DNA from: Acidovorax sp. NCPPB 3576
Lineage (GTDB): Bacteria > Pseudomonadota > Gammaproteobacteria > Burkholderiales > Burkholderiaceae_C
Assembly (NCBI RefSeq): GCF_028473605.1
Contig: NZ_CP097267.1
Location: 5,200,501-5,264,500, forward strand
Direction of reading: 5' to 3'
DNA: 64,000 nt
How positions within the stretch are numbered: the first letter of the stretch is position 1; every line of letters starts with the position of its first letter. Below, piece by piece: positions 53,349-63,460 of the stretch. A program made the position numbers and the translations under genes. The notes beneath the pieces were generated by a model, which had not been told where the DNA came from, ran no database searches, and was given only the letters and a program-made list of their open reading frames with translations.

Positions 53349-55351
53349 GCCGACACCTCCGCCGCCGCGGGTGCGGTGCTGAATCCTTTGAAACCGCCCT
53401 TCTTCAAATGCACCATCAGCAGCGAGATCGCAGCAGGTGTCACGCCTGAAATGCGCGAGGCCTGCCCCAGGGTTTCGGGACGGTGCTTTTGCAGCTTCTG
53501 GCGAACCTCGATCGAGAGGGCCGGCACCTGCAGATAGTCCAGCTCGGCGGGTAGGCGCAGCGTTTCGAAGTGCGCCGCGCGCTGCACCTCGTCCTTCTGA
53601 CGGTCGATGTAGCCGGAGTATTTGGCGGCAATCTCCACCTGCTCGACCACCGGCCCCGCCAATTCGCCGAGTGTTTCACGTGAAACGTCCGGCGACGCGA
53701 GGCGGCCACCGTCCATGCCCATGAGCGTGGGGTAGTCCACCTCGGGGCGGCGCAGCAGGTCGAACAGGTTGTATTCATGCTCGATGGATTTGCCCAGCAC
53801 CCGGGCCGACTCCTCGGCGGGCAGGCTGCGGGGGTTCACCCACGTGGTCTTGAGGCGCTCTGTTTCACGTGAAACCGCATCGCGCTTGCGGCTGAAGGCA
53901 TCCCAGCGCGCGTCGTCCACCAGGCCCAGCTGACGACCGGCCTCGGTCAGGCGCATGTCCGCGTTGTCCTCGCGCAGCTGCAGGCGGAACTCGGCCCGGC
54001 TGGTGAACATGCGGTAGGGCTCGGTCACGCCCTTGGTGATGAGGTCGTCCACCATCACGCCCAGGTAAGCCTCATCGCGGCGCGGCAGCCAGGCGCCGCC
54101 GAAATCATTGGCCTCGCCCTTGAACTGGCGGCAGTGCAGCGCGGCGTTGATGCCCGCGAACAACCCCTGCGCCGCAGCCTCTTCGTAGCCCGTGGTGCCG
54201 TTGATCTGACCGGCGAAGAACAGGCCCTGCACCTGCCGCGTCTCGAACGTGCTCTTGAGCGAGCGCGGGTCAAAGTAGTCGTATTCGATCGCGTAGCCGG
54301 GGCGCAGGATGTGCGCGTTCTCCAGCCCCGCCATGCTGCGCACCAGGTCGTACTGAATGTCGAAAGGCAGGCTGGTGCTGATGCCGTTGGGGTAGAACTC
54401 GTGCGTGGTCAGGCCCTCGGGCTCCAGGAAGATCTGGTGGCTGTCCTTGTCGGCAAACCGGTTGATCTTGTCTTCCACGCTCGGGCAGTAGCGCGGGCCG
54501 ACGCCCTCGATCTTGCCGGTGAACATGGGGCTGCGGTCGAAGCCGCTGCGGATGATGTCGTGCGTGCGCTCGTTGGTGTGGGTCATCCAGCACGGCACCT
54601 GGCGCGGGTGCATGGCCGCCCCGCCGTGCGCGTGGGCCATGAAGCTGAACACCGGCACCGTGCCCTCGTTCACGCCGCCGGGCATGCCGTCGCCGGGCTG
54701 CTCCTCGCATTTCGAAAAATCGATGCTGCGGCCGTCGATGCGCGGCGGCGTGCCGGTCTTCAGGCGCCCCTGCGGCAGCTTCAATTCCTTCAGGCGGGCC
54801 GACAGGCTGGCGGCCGGCGGGTCGCCCGCCCGGCCGGCGGCGTAGTTGTTCAGGCCCACGTGGATCTTGCCGTCCAGGAAGGTGCCGGCCGTGAGCACCA
54901 CCGTGCGGCTGCGAAACCGCAGGCCCACCTGCGTGACGGCGCCCACCACCCGGTCGCCCTCGACCATCAGATCGTCCACGGCCTGCTGGAACAGCCACAG
55001 GTTGGGCTGGTTCTCCAGCATGCGGCGGATGGCGGCCTTGTACAGAATGCGGTCGGCCTGCGCGCGCGTGGCCCGCACGGCCGGACCTTTGGAGCTGTTG
55101 AGGATGCGGAACTGGATGCCGCCCTCGTCCGTGGCCAGCGCCATCGCGCCGCCCAGCGCATCCACCTCTTTCACCAGGTGGCCCTTGCCGATGCCGCCGA
55201 TGGAGGGGTTGCAGCTCATCTGCCCCAGCGTCTCGATGTTGTGCGTGAGCAGCAAGGTGCGCTGGCCCATGCGCGCAGCGGCCAGCGCGGCCTCGGTGCC
55301 GGCGTGGCCGCCACCGACGACGATGACATCAAATTCCTGGGGGTACAACAT
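53345..55351 (-). CDS. mnmG: tRNA uridine 5-carboxymethylaminomethyl modification enzyme MnmG
   Basis: A 668-residue MnmG (GidA). With MnmE it forms cmnm5U34 on tRNA. The N-terminal FAD motif is [20 protein letters not shown], followed by [20 protein letters not shown]. The catalytic Cys is in [19 protein letters not shown], and [14 protein letters not shown] is also family-specific. The ATG at 55351 matches the family; longer frames are rejected. The coding region holds parS-like sites at 53672 and 53861. It is followed directly by rsmG. Confidence 0.96.
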   Translation of the reverse strand: MLYPQEFDVIVVGGGHAGTEAALAAARMGQRTLLLTHNIETLGQMSCNPSIGGIGKGHLVKEVDALGGAMALATDEGGIQFRILNSSKGPAVRATRAQADRILYKAAIRRMLENQPNLWLFQQAVDDLMVEGDRVVGAVTQVGLRFRSRTVVLTAGTFLDGKIHVGLNNYAAGRAGDPPAASLSARLKELKLPQGRLKTGTPPRIDGRSIDFSKCEEQPGDGMPGGVNEGTVPVFSFMAHAHGGAAMHPRQVPCWMTHTNERTHDIIRSGFDRSPMFTGKIEGVGPRYCPSVEDKINRFADKDSHQIFLEPEGLTTHEFYPNGISTSLPFDIQYDLVRSMAGLENAHILRPGYAIEYDYFDPRSLKSTFETRQVQGLFFAGQINGTTGYEEAAAQGLFAGINAALHCRQFKGEANDFGGAWLPRRDEAYLGVMVDDLITKGVTEPYRMFTSRAEFRLQLREDNADMRLTEAGRQLGLVDDARWDAFSRKRDAVSRETERLKTTWVNPRSLPAEESARVLGKSIEHEYNLFDLLRRPEVDYPTLMGMDGGRLASPDVSRETLGELAGPVVEQVEIAAKYSGYIDRQKDEVQRAAHFETLRLPAELDYLQVPALSIEVRQKLQKHRPETLGQASRISGVTPAAISLLMVHLKKGGFKGFSTAPAAAEVSA
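53672..53687. other. parS-like centromere site 2
   Basis: TGTTTCACGTGAAACG, one mismatch to the universal 16-bp parS, inside mnmG. Confidence 0.85.
53861..53876. other. parS-like centromere site 3
   Basis: TGTTTCACGTGAAACC, one mismatch to parS, inside mnmG, 189 bp from site 2. Confidence 0.85.
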
Positions 55352-55504
55352 GGGACTGCTCCGGGGCCCCGTGGGGCCGTTCATCGACTCGAACGCCGCC
55401 GCAGGGCGCGGGGCGTGTCCGCCAGCACCGGCGCGAAGGGCCGGCCCTGCCGGGCTGGAAAACCCGTGATTTTCCCACTTCGGGCCCGCCCCTGCCACCC
55501 GTGC

Positions 55505-55520
55505 TGTTTCACGTGGAACC
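55505..55520. other. parS-like centromere site 4
   Basis: TGTTTCACGTGGAACC, two mismatches, in the 235-bp divergent gap between mnmG and the FMN reductase. The rest of that gap holds nothing else that I recognise. Confidence 0.75.
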
Positions 55521-55586
55521 GGGCGCTCGGGACACGGCGGGTTTCTTGCAGGTTTCCTGCCCGGGCGATGTGCTTCAATCGCGGCC

Positions 55587-56183
55587 ATGCAAAAACTCCT
55601 CGTCTTCGCGGGCAGTACCCGCCAGCAATCGTTCAATCGCCGCCTCGCCCGGGCCACCGCCGACATCGCGCGCGATGCCGGGGCCGATGTGACCCTGCTC
55701 GAACTGTCGGACTTCGACATCCCCATGTACAACGCCGATCTGGAAGCCACCGGCACCCCGCCCGACGTGCTGCGCCTGAAGGCCGCGCTGGATGCCCACC
55801 CGGGCTGGATCATCTGCTCGCCCGAGTACAACGGCAGCTACACCGCGCTGCTCAAGAACACCATCGACTGGGCCTCCAGCCCCGTAGCCGGCCACCCGGT
55901 GTGGAGCGACGGCACCCGCCCTTTTCGCGGCAAGGTGGTGGGCATGCTGAGCGCCTCCAATGGCGGCCTGGGCGGCCTGCGCTCGCAGAGCCACCTGGCG
56001 CCCCTGCTCATCAACCTGGAGTGCTGGGTGGCGCCGCAGGCCTTCGCCTTGGGCCTGGCCGCCAGCGCACTGGACGACCAGGGCACCCTGGCGCACGAAC
56101 CCCACCGCCAGCGCGTGCGGGCCGTGGTGGACCAGGTGCTATGGGCGGCCGACCGGCTGGGCACTCCGGGCCTGGCCGCTTGA
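55587..56183 (+). CDS. NADPH-dependent FMN reductase family protein
   Basis: A 198-residue flavodoxin-fold quinone or chromate-type reductase (PF03358). Motifs: [40 protein letters not shown] and [14 protein letters not shown]. It probably reduces quinones or azo/chromate compounds as a two-electron carrier. Transcribed divergently from mnmG, with a parS site in the shared gap. Confidence 0.9.
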   Translation: MQKLLVFAGSTRQQSFNRRLARATADIARDAGADVTLLELSDFDIPMYNADLEATGTPPDVLRLKAALDAHPGWIICSPEYNGSYTALLKNTIDWASSPVAGHPVWSDGTRPFRGKVVGMLSASNGGLGGLRSQSHLAPLLINLECWVAPQAFALGLAASALDDQGTLAHEPHRQRVRAVVDQVLWAADRLGTPGLAA

Positions 56184-56208
56184 GGCGGCAACCCGCCCAG
56201 GGGTACGA

Positions 56209-56267
56209 GCCAAAAACGGCTCTACCGCAATATCCACTAGGGCATAACGCTATTAATTTAATAGCAA
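56209..56267 (-). repeat. Dispersed intergenic repeat, copy C
   Basis: Minus-strand reading: TTGCTATTAAATTAATAGC, a perfect A/T-rich stem, then TTATGCCCTAGTGGATATTG, then GGTAGAGCC and TTTTTGGC. It aligns along its whole length with copy A. It sits between two plus-strand genes, directly before the YkgJ-like gene. Confidence 0.65.
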
Positions 56268-56271
56268 GCCA

Positions 56272-56580
56272 ATGGAAAGTACCGGTGTGATCCCTTGCCG
56301 CGAAGGCTGCGGCGCGTGCTGCACGGCGCCCTCCATCACCAGCCCGATCCCCGGCATGCCCCAGGGCAAGCCGGCTGGCGTGCGCTGCATCCAGCTGGAC
56401 GACGCGCAGCGCTGCCGCATCTTCGGCCACCCGGAGCGCCCGGCCGTGTGCGGCTCGCTGCAGCCCGAGCCGGCCATGTGCGGGCCGGACCGGGCCCATG
56501 CCCTGCACTACCTGGGCCAACTGGAGGCGGTCACGCGCCCGGCGTCCCCGCCTTCAGCGGCGTCGGCCGCTTCCGGCTAG
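56272..56580 (+). CDS. YkgJ-family cysteine-cluster protein
   Basis: A 102-residue protein of the zinc/iron-chelating CxxCxxCC family (PF03692). The N-terminus has [20 protein letters not shown]. Further Cys are in GVRCIQL, RCRIF, AVCGSL and AMCGPD. It probably binds a metal ion or cluster; the function is unknown. The ATG is 5 bp after repeat copy C, with the AGCAAGCC stretch before it. Confidence 0.85.
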   Translation: MESTGVIPCREGCGACCTAPSITSPIPGMPQGKPAGVRCIQLDDAQRCRIFGHPERPAVCGSLQPEPAMCGPDRAHALHYLGQLEAVTRPASPPSAASAASG

Positions 56581-56619
56581 CATGCAGAGCTTGTCCAACA
56601 CCACACCTTCGGGTCATCC

Positions 56620-57228
56620 ATGAAGCTCTACTACAGCCCCGGCGCCTGTTCCCTTTCCCCCCACATCGCCCTGCACGAAGCCGGCCTGGCCTTCACCCCC
56701 GTGCTGGCCAGCACCAAGAGCCACAAGCTGCAGGACGGCACCGACTACTACACGATCAACCCGCTGGGCTACGTTCCCCTGCTGGAGCTGGACGACGGCA
56801 CCCGCCTGCGCGAAGGCCCGGCCATCGTGCAATACATCGCCGACCAGGCCCCCCTCAAGAACCTGGCCCCCGCCAACGGCACCCTGGCACGCTACCGCCT
56901 GCAGGAATGGCTGACCTTCATCGGCACCGAACTGCACAAGGGCTTCAGCCCCCTGTTCGGCACGTCCACGCCCGAGGAATACAAGGCCACCGTGCGCGAG
57001 AAGCTCCTGTCGCGCCTGCAATGGGTGGACAGCCAGCTCGACGGCAAGGAATGGCTCATGGGCGAGCATTTTTCGGTGGCTGACGGCTACCTGTTCACCG
57101 TGGTGGGTTGGGGCAAGGTGGTGGGCCTGGACACGTCCCACCTGACCCACCTGTCGGCGCACCACGCCCGCGTGGGCGCCCGCCCAGCAGTGCAGACCGC
57201 GCTCAGGGCCGAAGGCCTGCTCAAGTAA
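56620..57228 (+). CDS. Glutathione S-transferase (beta class)
   Basis: A 202-residue GST. N-terminal thioredoxin-like domain: MKLYYSPGACSLSPHIALHE, which includes the beta-class Cys10 (in PGACSLSPH), and then YVPLLELDDGTRLREGPAIV with the cis-Pro and glutathione-binding Glu. The C-terminal helical domain holds MGEHFSVADGYLFTVVGW. It conjugates glutathione to electrophiles. It follows the YkgJ gene by 39 bp. Confidence 0.92.
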   Translation: MKLYYSPGACSLSPHIALHEAGLAFTPVLASTKSHKLQDGTDYYTINPLGYVPLLELDDGTRLREGPAIVQYIADQAPLKNLAPANGTLARYRLQEWLTFIGTELHKGFSPLFGTSTPEEYKATVREKLLSRLQWVDSQLDGKEWLMGEHFSVADGYLFTVVGWGKVVGLDTSHLTHLSAHHARVGARPAVQTALRAEGLLK

Positions 57229-57263
57229 GCCCAAACCGCTGGATGGGGCGGGCGAGGCGCGGC

Positions 57264-58148
57264 TCAGGCCCGCCCTTTCCAGGGCACGAGCCGTGCCTCG
57301 GCCCAGCGCACGGCCAGGTCGAAGGCCCAGGCGACCAGGCCGATCACCGCGATGCCCATCACCACCAGGTCGGTGCGCAGGAAGTTCGAGGCGTTGAGCA
57401 CCATCTGCCCCACGCCCACGGTGGCGGCCACCATCTCGGCCGCGACCAGCGTCGTCCAGCCGAAACCCAGGGCGATGCGCAGGCCCACCAATATCTCCGG
57501 CAGCGCCGCCGGCACCACCACATGCCACACCACCTGCAGGCGGCTTGCGCCCAGCGAGGCCGCGGCATTGAGCTGCTCGGTGCTGGCACTGCGCACGCCG
57601 GCCTTGGCGGCCAGGGCGATGGGCGCAAAGCACGCCAGGTAGATCAGCAGCACCTTGGACGCCTCGTCGATGCCCAGCCAGATCACGATGAGCGGCAGGT
57701 AGGCCAGGGGCGGCAGGGGCCGGTAGAACTCGATCGGCGGGTCGAACACGCCGCGCGCGATGCGGCTCACCCCCATGGCGATGCCCACGGGTACGGCTGT
57801 CACCGCAGCCAGGGCGAAGGCGCCGAACACGCGCATCGCGCTCCACTGCAGGTGCACCCACAGCGGCTCGCCGCCCTGGATCTGGCCGCGCCAGGCATCG
57901 GCGAACGCGCGCGCCACGGCGCTCGGCGAAGGCAGGAACAGCGGCGGCACCCAGCGCCAGTGCGTGGCGGCCCACCACAGGGCCAGCAGCGCCAGGACGC
58001 ACACCGCGCTCAAGGCCCGGCTGCTGCCCGCTCCGGGCCGAAGAAACGGTGCCACGGGGCGCAGGGCCGACGGGTCCAGCGCCGTGTCCCGGTGGGGCGC
58101 CCGCAGCGCTGCATTCTCGTTCTCTTGCGGGGCCGGCAGGCCGCTCAT
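57264..58148 (-). CDS. tauC: Taurine/sulfonate-type ABC transporter permease
   Basis: A 294-residue permease of the SsuC/TauC type. Six helices; the EAA loop is [20 protein letters not shown]. The N-terminal cytoplasmic stretch (~45 residues) is unusually long. It overlaps the ATPase gene by ATGA and forms the pore of the tauABC-type importer. It is convergent with the glutathione transferase gene. Confidence 0.84.
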   Translation of the reverse strand: MSGLPAPQENENAALRAPHRDTALDPSALRPVAPFLRPGAGSSRALSAVCVLALLALWWAATHWRWVPPLFLPSPSAVARAFADAWRGQIQGGEPLWVHLQWSAMRVFGAFALAAVTAVPVGIAMGVSRIARGVFDPPIEFYRPLPPLAYLPLIVIWLGIDEASKVLLIYLACFAPIALAAKAGVRSASTEQLNAAASLGASRLQVVWHVVVPAALPEILVGLRIALGFGWTTLVAAEMVAATVGVGQMVLNASNFLRTDLVVMGIAVIGLVAWAFDLAVRWAEARLVPWKGRA

Positions 58149-59038
58149 GCGCCGGTCCCCATGGCATCAGGCACGCTTTGCGGCCCCACCCAATCCAGTA
58201 CGCGCTCACGCCAGGCGATGAAGTCTGGGCTGGATTTCACCGCGCGCGCCGCCTGGCCGCCCAGGTGGGCGCGGTTGAACGCCAGGGCCTGCTCGCGCAC
58301 GATGCGGCCCGGGCGTGGCGACATCACCACCAGGCGCGAGGCGAGGAACAGCGCCTCCTCCACGTCATGGGTGATGAAGAAAATGGTCTTGCCCGTGCGC
58401 TGCCACAGCCGCAGCACCAGCTCCTGCAGGGATTCGCGCGTGAAGGCGTCGAGCGCGCCCAGCGGCTCGTCCATCAGCATCACGTCCGGATCGCTGGCCA
58501 GCACACGCGCGATGCCCACGCGCTGCTGCATGCCGCCCGACAACTGCCACACGGGCGCCTGGGCAAAGGCCTCCAAACCCACCAGGGCCAGCGTCTCGGC
58601 CGCCACCGTCCGGCGCGTTTCACGTGGAACACCGCGCAGCCGCAGGCCCAGCGCCACGTTGTCGATCACGTTGAGCCAGGGCATCAGCGCATGCTTTTGG
58701 AACACCACCCCGCGCTCGGCCCCCGGCCCGCGCACCACGCGCCCGCCCAGCGCGATGTGCCCCGCCGAGGCCGGCGTGAAGCCCGCGATGCAGTTGAGCA
58801 GCGTGGTCTTGCCACAGCCCGAGGCGCCCAGCGCGACGACGAATTCGCCCGCGGCGATGTCCAGGTCCACCCCGGCAAGCGCCAGCACCGGCTCGACCCC
58901 GCGCGCGCCGTCCCAGCGCGCATCGGCATAGCGCACGCTCAGCCCGCGGATGACCAGGTCGCCCGCACTGTGGGCCACCGGCGGCGTGGCGGATGCAGCC
59001 GCAGGGTCTTCGCCCCCAGCAGGCAGGCTATTTCGCAC
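58145..59038 (-). CDS. tauB: Taurine/sulfonate-type ABC transporter ATP-binding protein
   Basis: A 297-residue ATPase. Walker [21 protein letters not shown]. Signature: [20 protein letters not shown]. Walker [21 protein letters not shown], then H-loop [11 protein letters not shown]. The start is GTG 59038, inside the 3' end of the receptor gene (11-base overlap). Its coding region carries the fifth parS-like site. No taurine dioxygenase tauD is nearby, so the substrate could be another sulfonate. Confidence 0.86.
   Translation of the reverse strand: MRNSLPAGGEDPAAASATPPVAHSAGDLVIRGLSVRYADARWDGARGVEPVLALAGVDLDIAAGEFVVALGASGCGKTTLLNCIAGFTPASAGHIALGGRVVRGPGAERGVVFQKHALMPWLNVIDNVALGLRLRGVPRETRRTVAAETLALVGLEAFAQAPVWQLSGGMQQRVGIARVLASDPDVMLMDEPLGALDAFTRESLQELVLRLWQRTGKTIFFITHDVEEALFLASRLVVMSPRPGRIVREQALAFNRAHLGGQAARAVKSSPDFIAWRERVLDWVGPQSVPDAMGTGA
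58616..58631. other. parS-like centromere site 5
   Basis: CGTTTCACGTGGAACA, two mismatches, inside the ABC ATPase gene, about 8.4 kb from parB. Confidence 0.65.
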
Positions 59039-60062
59039 GCTGCACCCAGGTGGGGTTCACGCCCACCGAATAGTCGGGCAGCACGGCCTGGATGGTGCCC
59101 TGCTCCTTCAGAAAAGCCGCCGTGGCCGCCAGCGACTGCGCCGCCACCGATTGCGCACCGCCGCCCAGCCATTTCGGCGAGGCCTGCTCGGCCGGCGGCA
59201 CGAAGGCATACAGCGCGAGGCTGGCAGGCACCGAGGGCGCCTCGGCGCCGGTCCACTTCGCCACCCCCTTCACCTGGGGCGAATCGGCCGTCCAGGCGGC
59301 CTTCTGCGCCGTATAGGCGCGGTCGGCATCGGCCAACACCTGCACGAACTGGGTGAGGAAGGCATCGTGCTCGCGCGCGAACGGCTTGGACACGGCCAGC
59401 GCGTCGAACGTGGCCTTGCCGGTCTGCGCGGCGATCTGGCCCGAGGTGGCGATCACCGTGCCGCTTTGCTTGGCCTTGGCCAGCACCGGGTCCCACACGA
59501 ACGTGGCATCGATGTCGCCGCGCTCCCAGGCCGCCAGGATCTCGGGCGGGCGCAGGTTCACGATCTTCACGCCCTTGGGGTCCACGCCCGCTGCCTGCAG
59601 CGCCACCAGCGCATGGAAGTGCGTGGTCGAGACGAACGGCAGGCCGATCTTCTTGCCCTTCAAGTCCGCCAGCTGCTTCACGCCCGAGCCGTTGCGGGCC
59701 ACCAGGGCCTCGGCCTCGTGGATGTCGTCCAGGATCCAGAACACCTCGATGGGCACGCCCTGCGACAGCGCCGCGGCGAACGGCGAAGACCCCGCCTCGC
59801 CGATGTGGATCGCGCCCGAGGCCAGCGCGCGCACCACCTCGGCCCCGCTGCCCAGCTTGCGGTAGGTGACCTGGTAGCCCGTGCGCTTTTCGACCTCCCG
59901 GGTCTCCTGCGCATAGCGCCACGGCACCACCATGTCCTGGTAGCCGATCACCACCTCCCTCTTGCCCTGCGCCCCGGCCGCCGCGCAGAACAAGGTGGCG
60001 CCCAGCAGGACGGAAAGGCCGCGCACGGCGGCCCTGCGGGCGGTGGAGAAAGGGGAATGCAT
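59028..60062 (-). CDS. tauA: Taurine-binding periplasmic protein TauA-like
   Basis: A 344-residue receptor. Signal [20 protein letters not shown] with cleavage near AAGAQG. The mature part starts [19 protein letters not shown], then [20 protein letters not shown] and [20 protein letters not shown], matching E. coli TauA. It should bind taurine or an alkanesulfonate and pass it to the adjoining permease. It leads the three-gene operon. Confidence 0.88.
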   Translation of the reverse strand: MHSPFSTARRAAVRGLSVLLGATLFCAAAGAQGKREVVIGYQDMVVPWRYAQETREVEKRTGYQVTYRKLGSGAEVVRALASGAIHIGEAGSSPFAAALSQGVPIEVFWILDDIHEAEALVARNGSGVKQLADLKGKKIGLPFVSTTHFHALVALQAAGVDPKGVKIVNLRPPEILAAWERGDIDATFVWDPVLAKAKQSGTVIATSGQIAAQTGKATFDALAVSKPFAREHDAFLTQFVQVLADADRAYTAQKAAWTADSPQVKGVAKWTGAEAPSVPASLALYAFVPPAEQASPKWLGGGAQSVAAQSLAATAAFLKEQGTIQAVLPDYSVGVNPTWVQRAK

Positions 60063-60421
60063 GGCGGAATGTCCTCAGAGAAAAAGGGGGTGGGGTTGCC
60101 TGGAACGGGTGGCCCCGGGACACAGCGTGCAGGCAGGGGCCATGGGTGCGCCCCTGCGCAAAATTCTAGGAACCGGCCCCGGCGCCGCATGCGCCCGTTT
60201 CGCGCATCGATATCCGGAAAACGCATCAGCTCCGCAGCCGCGCTCCGGGTGCACCAAGCCCGCCGCCGCTAGCACAGACGGCAAATCCTTGGGGTCGCCA
60301 GTGCACTGCAGCAATCGGGAAATGGCGGTAAGTTCGTGTCCCTGGCTTGAGACGGGCCCGGCCCGACGCCACCCCGAGCCCAGGCCCTTTTTTCTTTTCC
60401 TTCAAAGAAAGCACCCTCGTC
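60063..60421. other. Divergent intergenic region (359 bp)
   Basis: Gap between tauA (leftward) and the old yellow enzyme (rightward). I see no gene, repeat or clear operator. It must hold both promoters; the A/T-rich patch CCTTTTTTCTTTTCCTTC at the right end precedes the plus-strand gene. Confidence 0.6.
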
Positions 60422-61546
60422 ATGACGACTCTCTTCGATCCGGTCCAGGCCGGCGATCTGCACCTGGCCAACCGCATTGCCATGGCGCCGCTCACGCGCA
60501 ACCGCTCGCCCGACGCCATTCCGAAGGACATCACGGCCACCTACTATGCCCAGCGCGCCACCGCCGGCCTGCTCATCACCGAGGCCACCGCCATCAGCCA
60601 CCAGGGCCAGGGCTACGCCGACGTGCCCGGCCTGTACGGCACCGAGCAGCTCGAGGGCTGGAAGCGCGTGACCGAGGCCGTGCATGCACGCGGCGGCAAG
60701 ATCGTCACCCAGCTGTGGCACGTGGGCCGCATCTCGCACAACGACCTGCAGCCGGACGGCGGCAAGCCCGTGGCACCATCGGCCATCACCGCCCAATCCA
60801 AGACCTACCTGGTGGACCGCACGACGGGCAAGGGCCAGTTCGTACCCACCTCCGAGCCGCGCGCGCTGGATGCGGGCGAGCTGCCCGGCATCGTGCACGC
60901 GTACGCCGCCGCCGCGCGCAATGCGGTCGAGACAGCGGGCTTCGACGGTGTGGAGATCCATGGCGCCAACGGCTACCTGCTGGACCAGTTCCTCAAGACC
61001 GGCGCCAACCAGCGCACCGACGACTACGGCGGCAGCATCGAAAACCGCGCCCGCCTGCTGCTGGAGGCCACGCGCGCCGCGGTGGACGCCATCGGCGGCG
61101 GCAAGGTGGGCATCCGCCTGTCGCCCGTGACGCCGGCCAACGACATCGCCGATGCCGACCCGCAGCCCCTGTTCGACTACGTGATCCGCCAGCTCGCTCC
61201 GCTGGGCCTGGCCTACATCCACGTGATCGAAGGCGCCACCGGCGGCCCGCGCGAAGTGCAAGGACGCCCCTTCGACTACGCCGCGCTCAAGGCCGCCTAC
61301 CGCGAAGCCGGCGGCAAGGGCGCGTGGATGGTGAACAACGCCTACGACGGCGCCCTCGCCAGCCAGGCGGTGGCCAGCGGCGATGCCAACATCGTCGCCT
61401 TCGGCAAGGCCTTCATCTCCAACCCGGACCTGGTCGAGCGCCTGCGCCAGAACGCGCCGCTCAACGCATGGGACCAGAGCACGTTCTACGGCGGCGGCGA
61501 AAAGGGCTACACCGACTACCCCACGCTGGCCGAAAAGGCCGCCTGA
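60422..61546 (+). CDS. Old yellow enzyme family ene-reductase (second paralogue)
   Basis: A 374-residue FMN ene-reductase. Family motifs: LANRIAMAPLTRNRSPDAIP, the His/Asn pair in EIHGANGYLLDQFLKTGANQ, and TDDYGGSIENRARL. C-terminal TFYGGGEKGYTDYPTL is typical. It reduces activated C=C bonds with NAD(P)H. It differs clearly from the paralogue at 23875 but shares length and motifs. A rho-independent terminator follows, so it is probably monocistronic. Confidence 0.92.
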   Translation: MTTLFDPVQAGDLHLANRIAMAPLTRNRSPDAIPKDITATYYAQRATAGLLITEATAISHQGQGYADVPGLYGTEQLEGWKRVTEAVHARGGKIVTQLWHVGRISHNDLQPDGGKPVAPSAITAQSKTYLVDRTTGKGQFVPTSEPRALDAGELPGIVHAYAAAARNAVETAGFDGVEIHGANGYLLDQFLKTGANQRTDDYGGSIENRARLLLEATRAAVDAIGGGKVGIRLSPVTPANDIADADPQPLFDYVIRQLAPLGLAYIHVIEGATGGPREVQGRPFDYAALKAAYREAGGKGAWMVNNAYDGALASQAVASGDANIVAFGKAFISNPDLVERLRQNAPLNAWDQSTFYGGGEKGYTDYPTLAEKAA

Positions 61547-61619
61547 CGCGCATCACCGGCTGCGGGCGGCGCCGGATGGCGCGCCTGCGTGCCGCAGCGT
61601 AAAGTGCCCGCTGGCCCCG

Positions 61620-61656
61620 GCCCGCCACAGCCCCGAAGGCCCGGCGGGCTTTTTTT
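61620..61656 (+). terminator. Rho-independent terminator
   Basis: Stem GCCCGCC / GGCGGGC (61620-61626 with 61643-61649) followed directly by seven T residues. It ends transcription of the old yellow enzyme gene. Confidence 0.85.
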
Positions 61657-61686
61657 CGTCCCCCACTTTTTCACGGCACCTTCCCC

Positions 61687-61992
61687 ATGGTCACCTGCTA
61701 CCTGCGCTACGTCATCGATCCCCGCCAGCTCGCCGAATTCGAGCACTACGGCAAGCTCTGGATCCCGCTGGTGGAAAAATTCGGCGGCCAGCACCACGGC
61801 TATTTCCTGCCGTCGGAAGGGGCGAACAACATCGCGCTGGCGCTGTTCACCTTTCCCTCGCTGGCGGCTTACGAAACCTACCGCGCGCAGTCGATGCAGG
61901 ACCCGGAATGCCTCGCCGCCTTCCGCTACGCACAGGAAACGCGCTGCATCCTGAGCTACGAGCGCAGCTTCTTCCGGCCCGTTTTCGAATGA
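61687..61992 (+). CDS. NIPSNAP family protein
   Basis: A 101-residue alpha/beta-barrel protein of the NIPSNAP/dimeric barrel family. It has YLRYVIDPRQLAEFEHYGKL, a central GGQHHGYFLPSEGANNIALA and C-terminal YERSFFRPV. Bacterial members are small, often next to catabolic genes; the function is unknown. It is convergent with the sensor kinase gene and lies after a terminator, so it needs its own promoter. Confidence 0.88.
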   Translation: MVTCYLRYVIDPRQLAEFEHYGKLWIPLVEKFGGQHHGYFLPSEGANNIALALFTFPSLAAYETYRAQSMQDPECLAAFRYAQETRCILSYERSFFRPVFE

Positions 61993-62023
61993 GCCAGGGG
62001 CGCCGGGCGACCCGGGGCACCTG

Positions 62024-63460
62024 TCACCCGGCAAACACCAGCCGCACGCGCAGCCCTTCGCCCTGCGGGCCCGGCTCCAGCGCCAGGCGCACGCCCAGCA
62101 GCTCGGCGTAGCGCGCCACGATGGCGAGCCCCAGGCCAGCGCCCTGCCCCAGGCGCTCGCCCTCGCGGCCCTGGGCCCAGCGCTGCAGCAGGTCGGTGCG
62201 CTGCGCGGCCGACAGGCCCGGGCCGTTGTCCACCACGGCCAGCACGGTGGCTTCGCGGCCATCGGCCGTGGCCTCGCGCGAGATTTCCACGGTCACGCGG
62301 GGCCGCGTGCCGGCCCCCGGGCGGCCGTAGCGCAGGGCGTTGTCGATCAGGTTGCCCAGCACCCCTTCGATGAGCAGCGGCTGGCCCTGCACGGCCACGG
62401 GCTGGTCCAGGCCGGTGGCGCCCAGGTCCACGCCCGCCGCATCGGCGCGCGGCAAAAAACGCAGCACGGCGTCGCGCGCCAGCTCGTCCAGGGCCACGGG
62501 CTGGCGGGGCATGGCGCCGCGGGCCTCGTCGGCCAGGGCCAGCGCGAGCAGCTGGTCCACCAGGTGGCTGGCGCGGGCCTCGCTGTCGGCAATGCCGGCC
62601 AGTTGCTCGCGCCACACGGCGGGGTCCTTGTGGGCCAGGCCGTAGCCCGCCAGGGCGCGGATGCCCGCCAGCGGGGTGCGCAGTTCGTGCGCCACGTTGC
62701 CGGCGAACTCGCGCTGGGCGCGCACGCCCTGGGCCACGCGCGCCAGCAGGTCGTTCACCGCGGCGCCCAGGTGCTGCACGTCGCGGGTGGATGCCTCCAC
62801 GGGCACGGGGGCCAGGTCGCGCGCGTCGCGCCGGTCCAGCGCCTGCTGGAACGCGGCCAGGGGCTGCAGATCGCGCTGGATGGCGCGGCGCAGCCACACG
62901 GCCAGCGCCACCAGCAGCAGCAGTTGCGACACGCCCGAGTACAGCAGCACGCTGCGCAGCATGGCGCTGCGGCTGTGCACGGTCTGCGCGGTGACGACCT
63001 CGAACGGCAGGGGCTCGCGCACATCGAGCCGCACCGCGCGCAGCGCCCGGCCATGGAACTGGATGTCGGAGAACCGGTAGGCCTCGTCGCCGCGCGGCGG
63101 CGGCACGGGCAGGCCGCCGGCATTGCCCGCCAGCATGGAGCCATCGGGTCGCAGCACCGCGAAGTACACCGTCTCCACCTGATCGAACAGCACGGCCTTG
63201 ACCTCGCGCGAGGTGAGCGCGAAATCGAGCGCATCGCCCTTGGCGCGCACGTTGGCGGCCACCGCATAGGCATCGTCGAGCAGCGAGCGGTCGAACGCGC
63301 GCTGGGTGAACGCATTGGCCAGCAGCACCGAGCCGGCCGTGCCCACCAGCCACGTCAGGCCCAGCGGCACCAGCACGTGGCGCAGCAGCCGCGCCTGCAG
63401 CGAGCGGGGCTCGCGCTGCGCGGGTGCCGGCGGGGGCGAGGGGGGTGCGGCGGCGTTCAT
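62024..63460 (-). CDS. Two-component sensor histidine kinase
   Basis: A 478-residue QseC/TctE-like kinase. TM1 is ~28-50 (HVLVPLGLTWLVGTAGSVLL), followed by a periplasmic sensor region; TM2 is ~175-195 (VSQLLLLVALAVWL). HAMP-like region, then HisKA with the phospho-acceptor His in NVAHELRTPLAGIRAL. HATPase: N-box NLIDNALRYG, G1 VDNGPGLS, G2 GAGLGLAIVARY. The start overlaps the response-regulator stop (ATGA). The signal is unknown. The Pro/Ala-rich N-terminus is cytoplasmic. Confidence 0.92.
   Translation of the reverse strand: MNAAAPPSPPPAPAQREPRSLQARLLRHVLVPLGLTWLVGTAGSVLLANAFTQRAFDRSLLDDAYAVAANVRAKGDALDFALTSREVKAVLFDQVETVYFAVLRPDGSMLAGNAGGLPVPPPRGDEAYRFSDIQFHGRALRAVRLDVREPLPFEVVTAQTVHSRSAMLRSVLLYSGVSQLLLLVALAVWLRRAIQRDLQPLAAFQQALDRRDARDLAPVPVEASTRDVQHLGAAVNDLLARVAQGVRAQREFAGNVAHELRTPLAGIRALAGYGLAHKDPAVWREQLAGIADSEARASHLVDQLLALALADEARGAMPRQPVALDELARDAVLRFLPRADAAGVDLGATGLDQPVAVQGQPLLIEGVLGNLIDNALRYGRPGAGTRPRVTVEISREATADGREATVLAVVDNGPGLSAAQRTDLLQRWAQGREGERLGQGAGLGLAIVARYAELLGVRLALEPGPQGEGLRVRLVFAG

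Noticed and set aside
53345..55831. A longer mnmG starting near 55831
   Set aside because: The extension crosses a parS site and the divergent FMN reductase gene; the family start is at 55351.
23875..61546. Possible duplicated segment because two old yellow enzymes occur
   Set aside because: The two proteins share motifs but differ throughout, and their neighbours are unrelated; independent paralogues.
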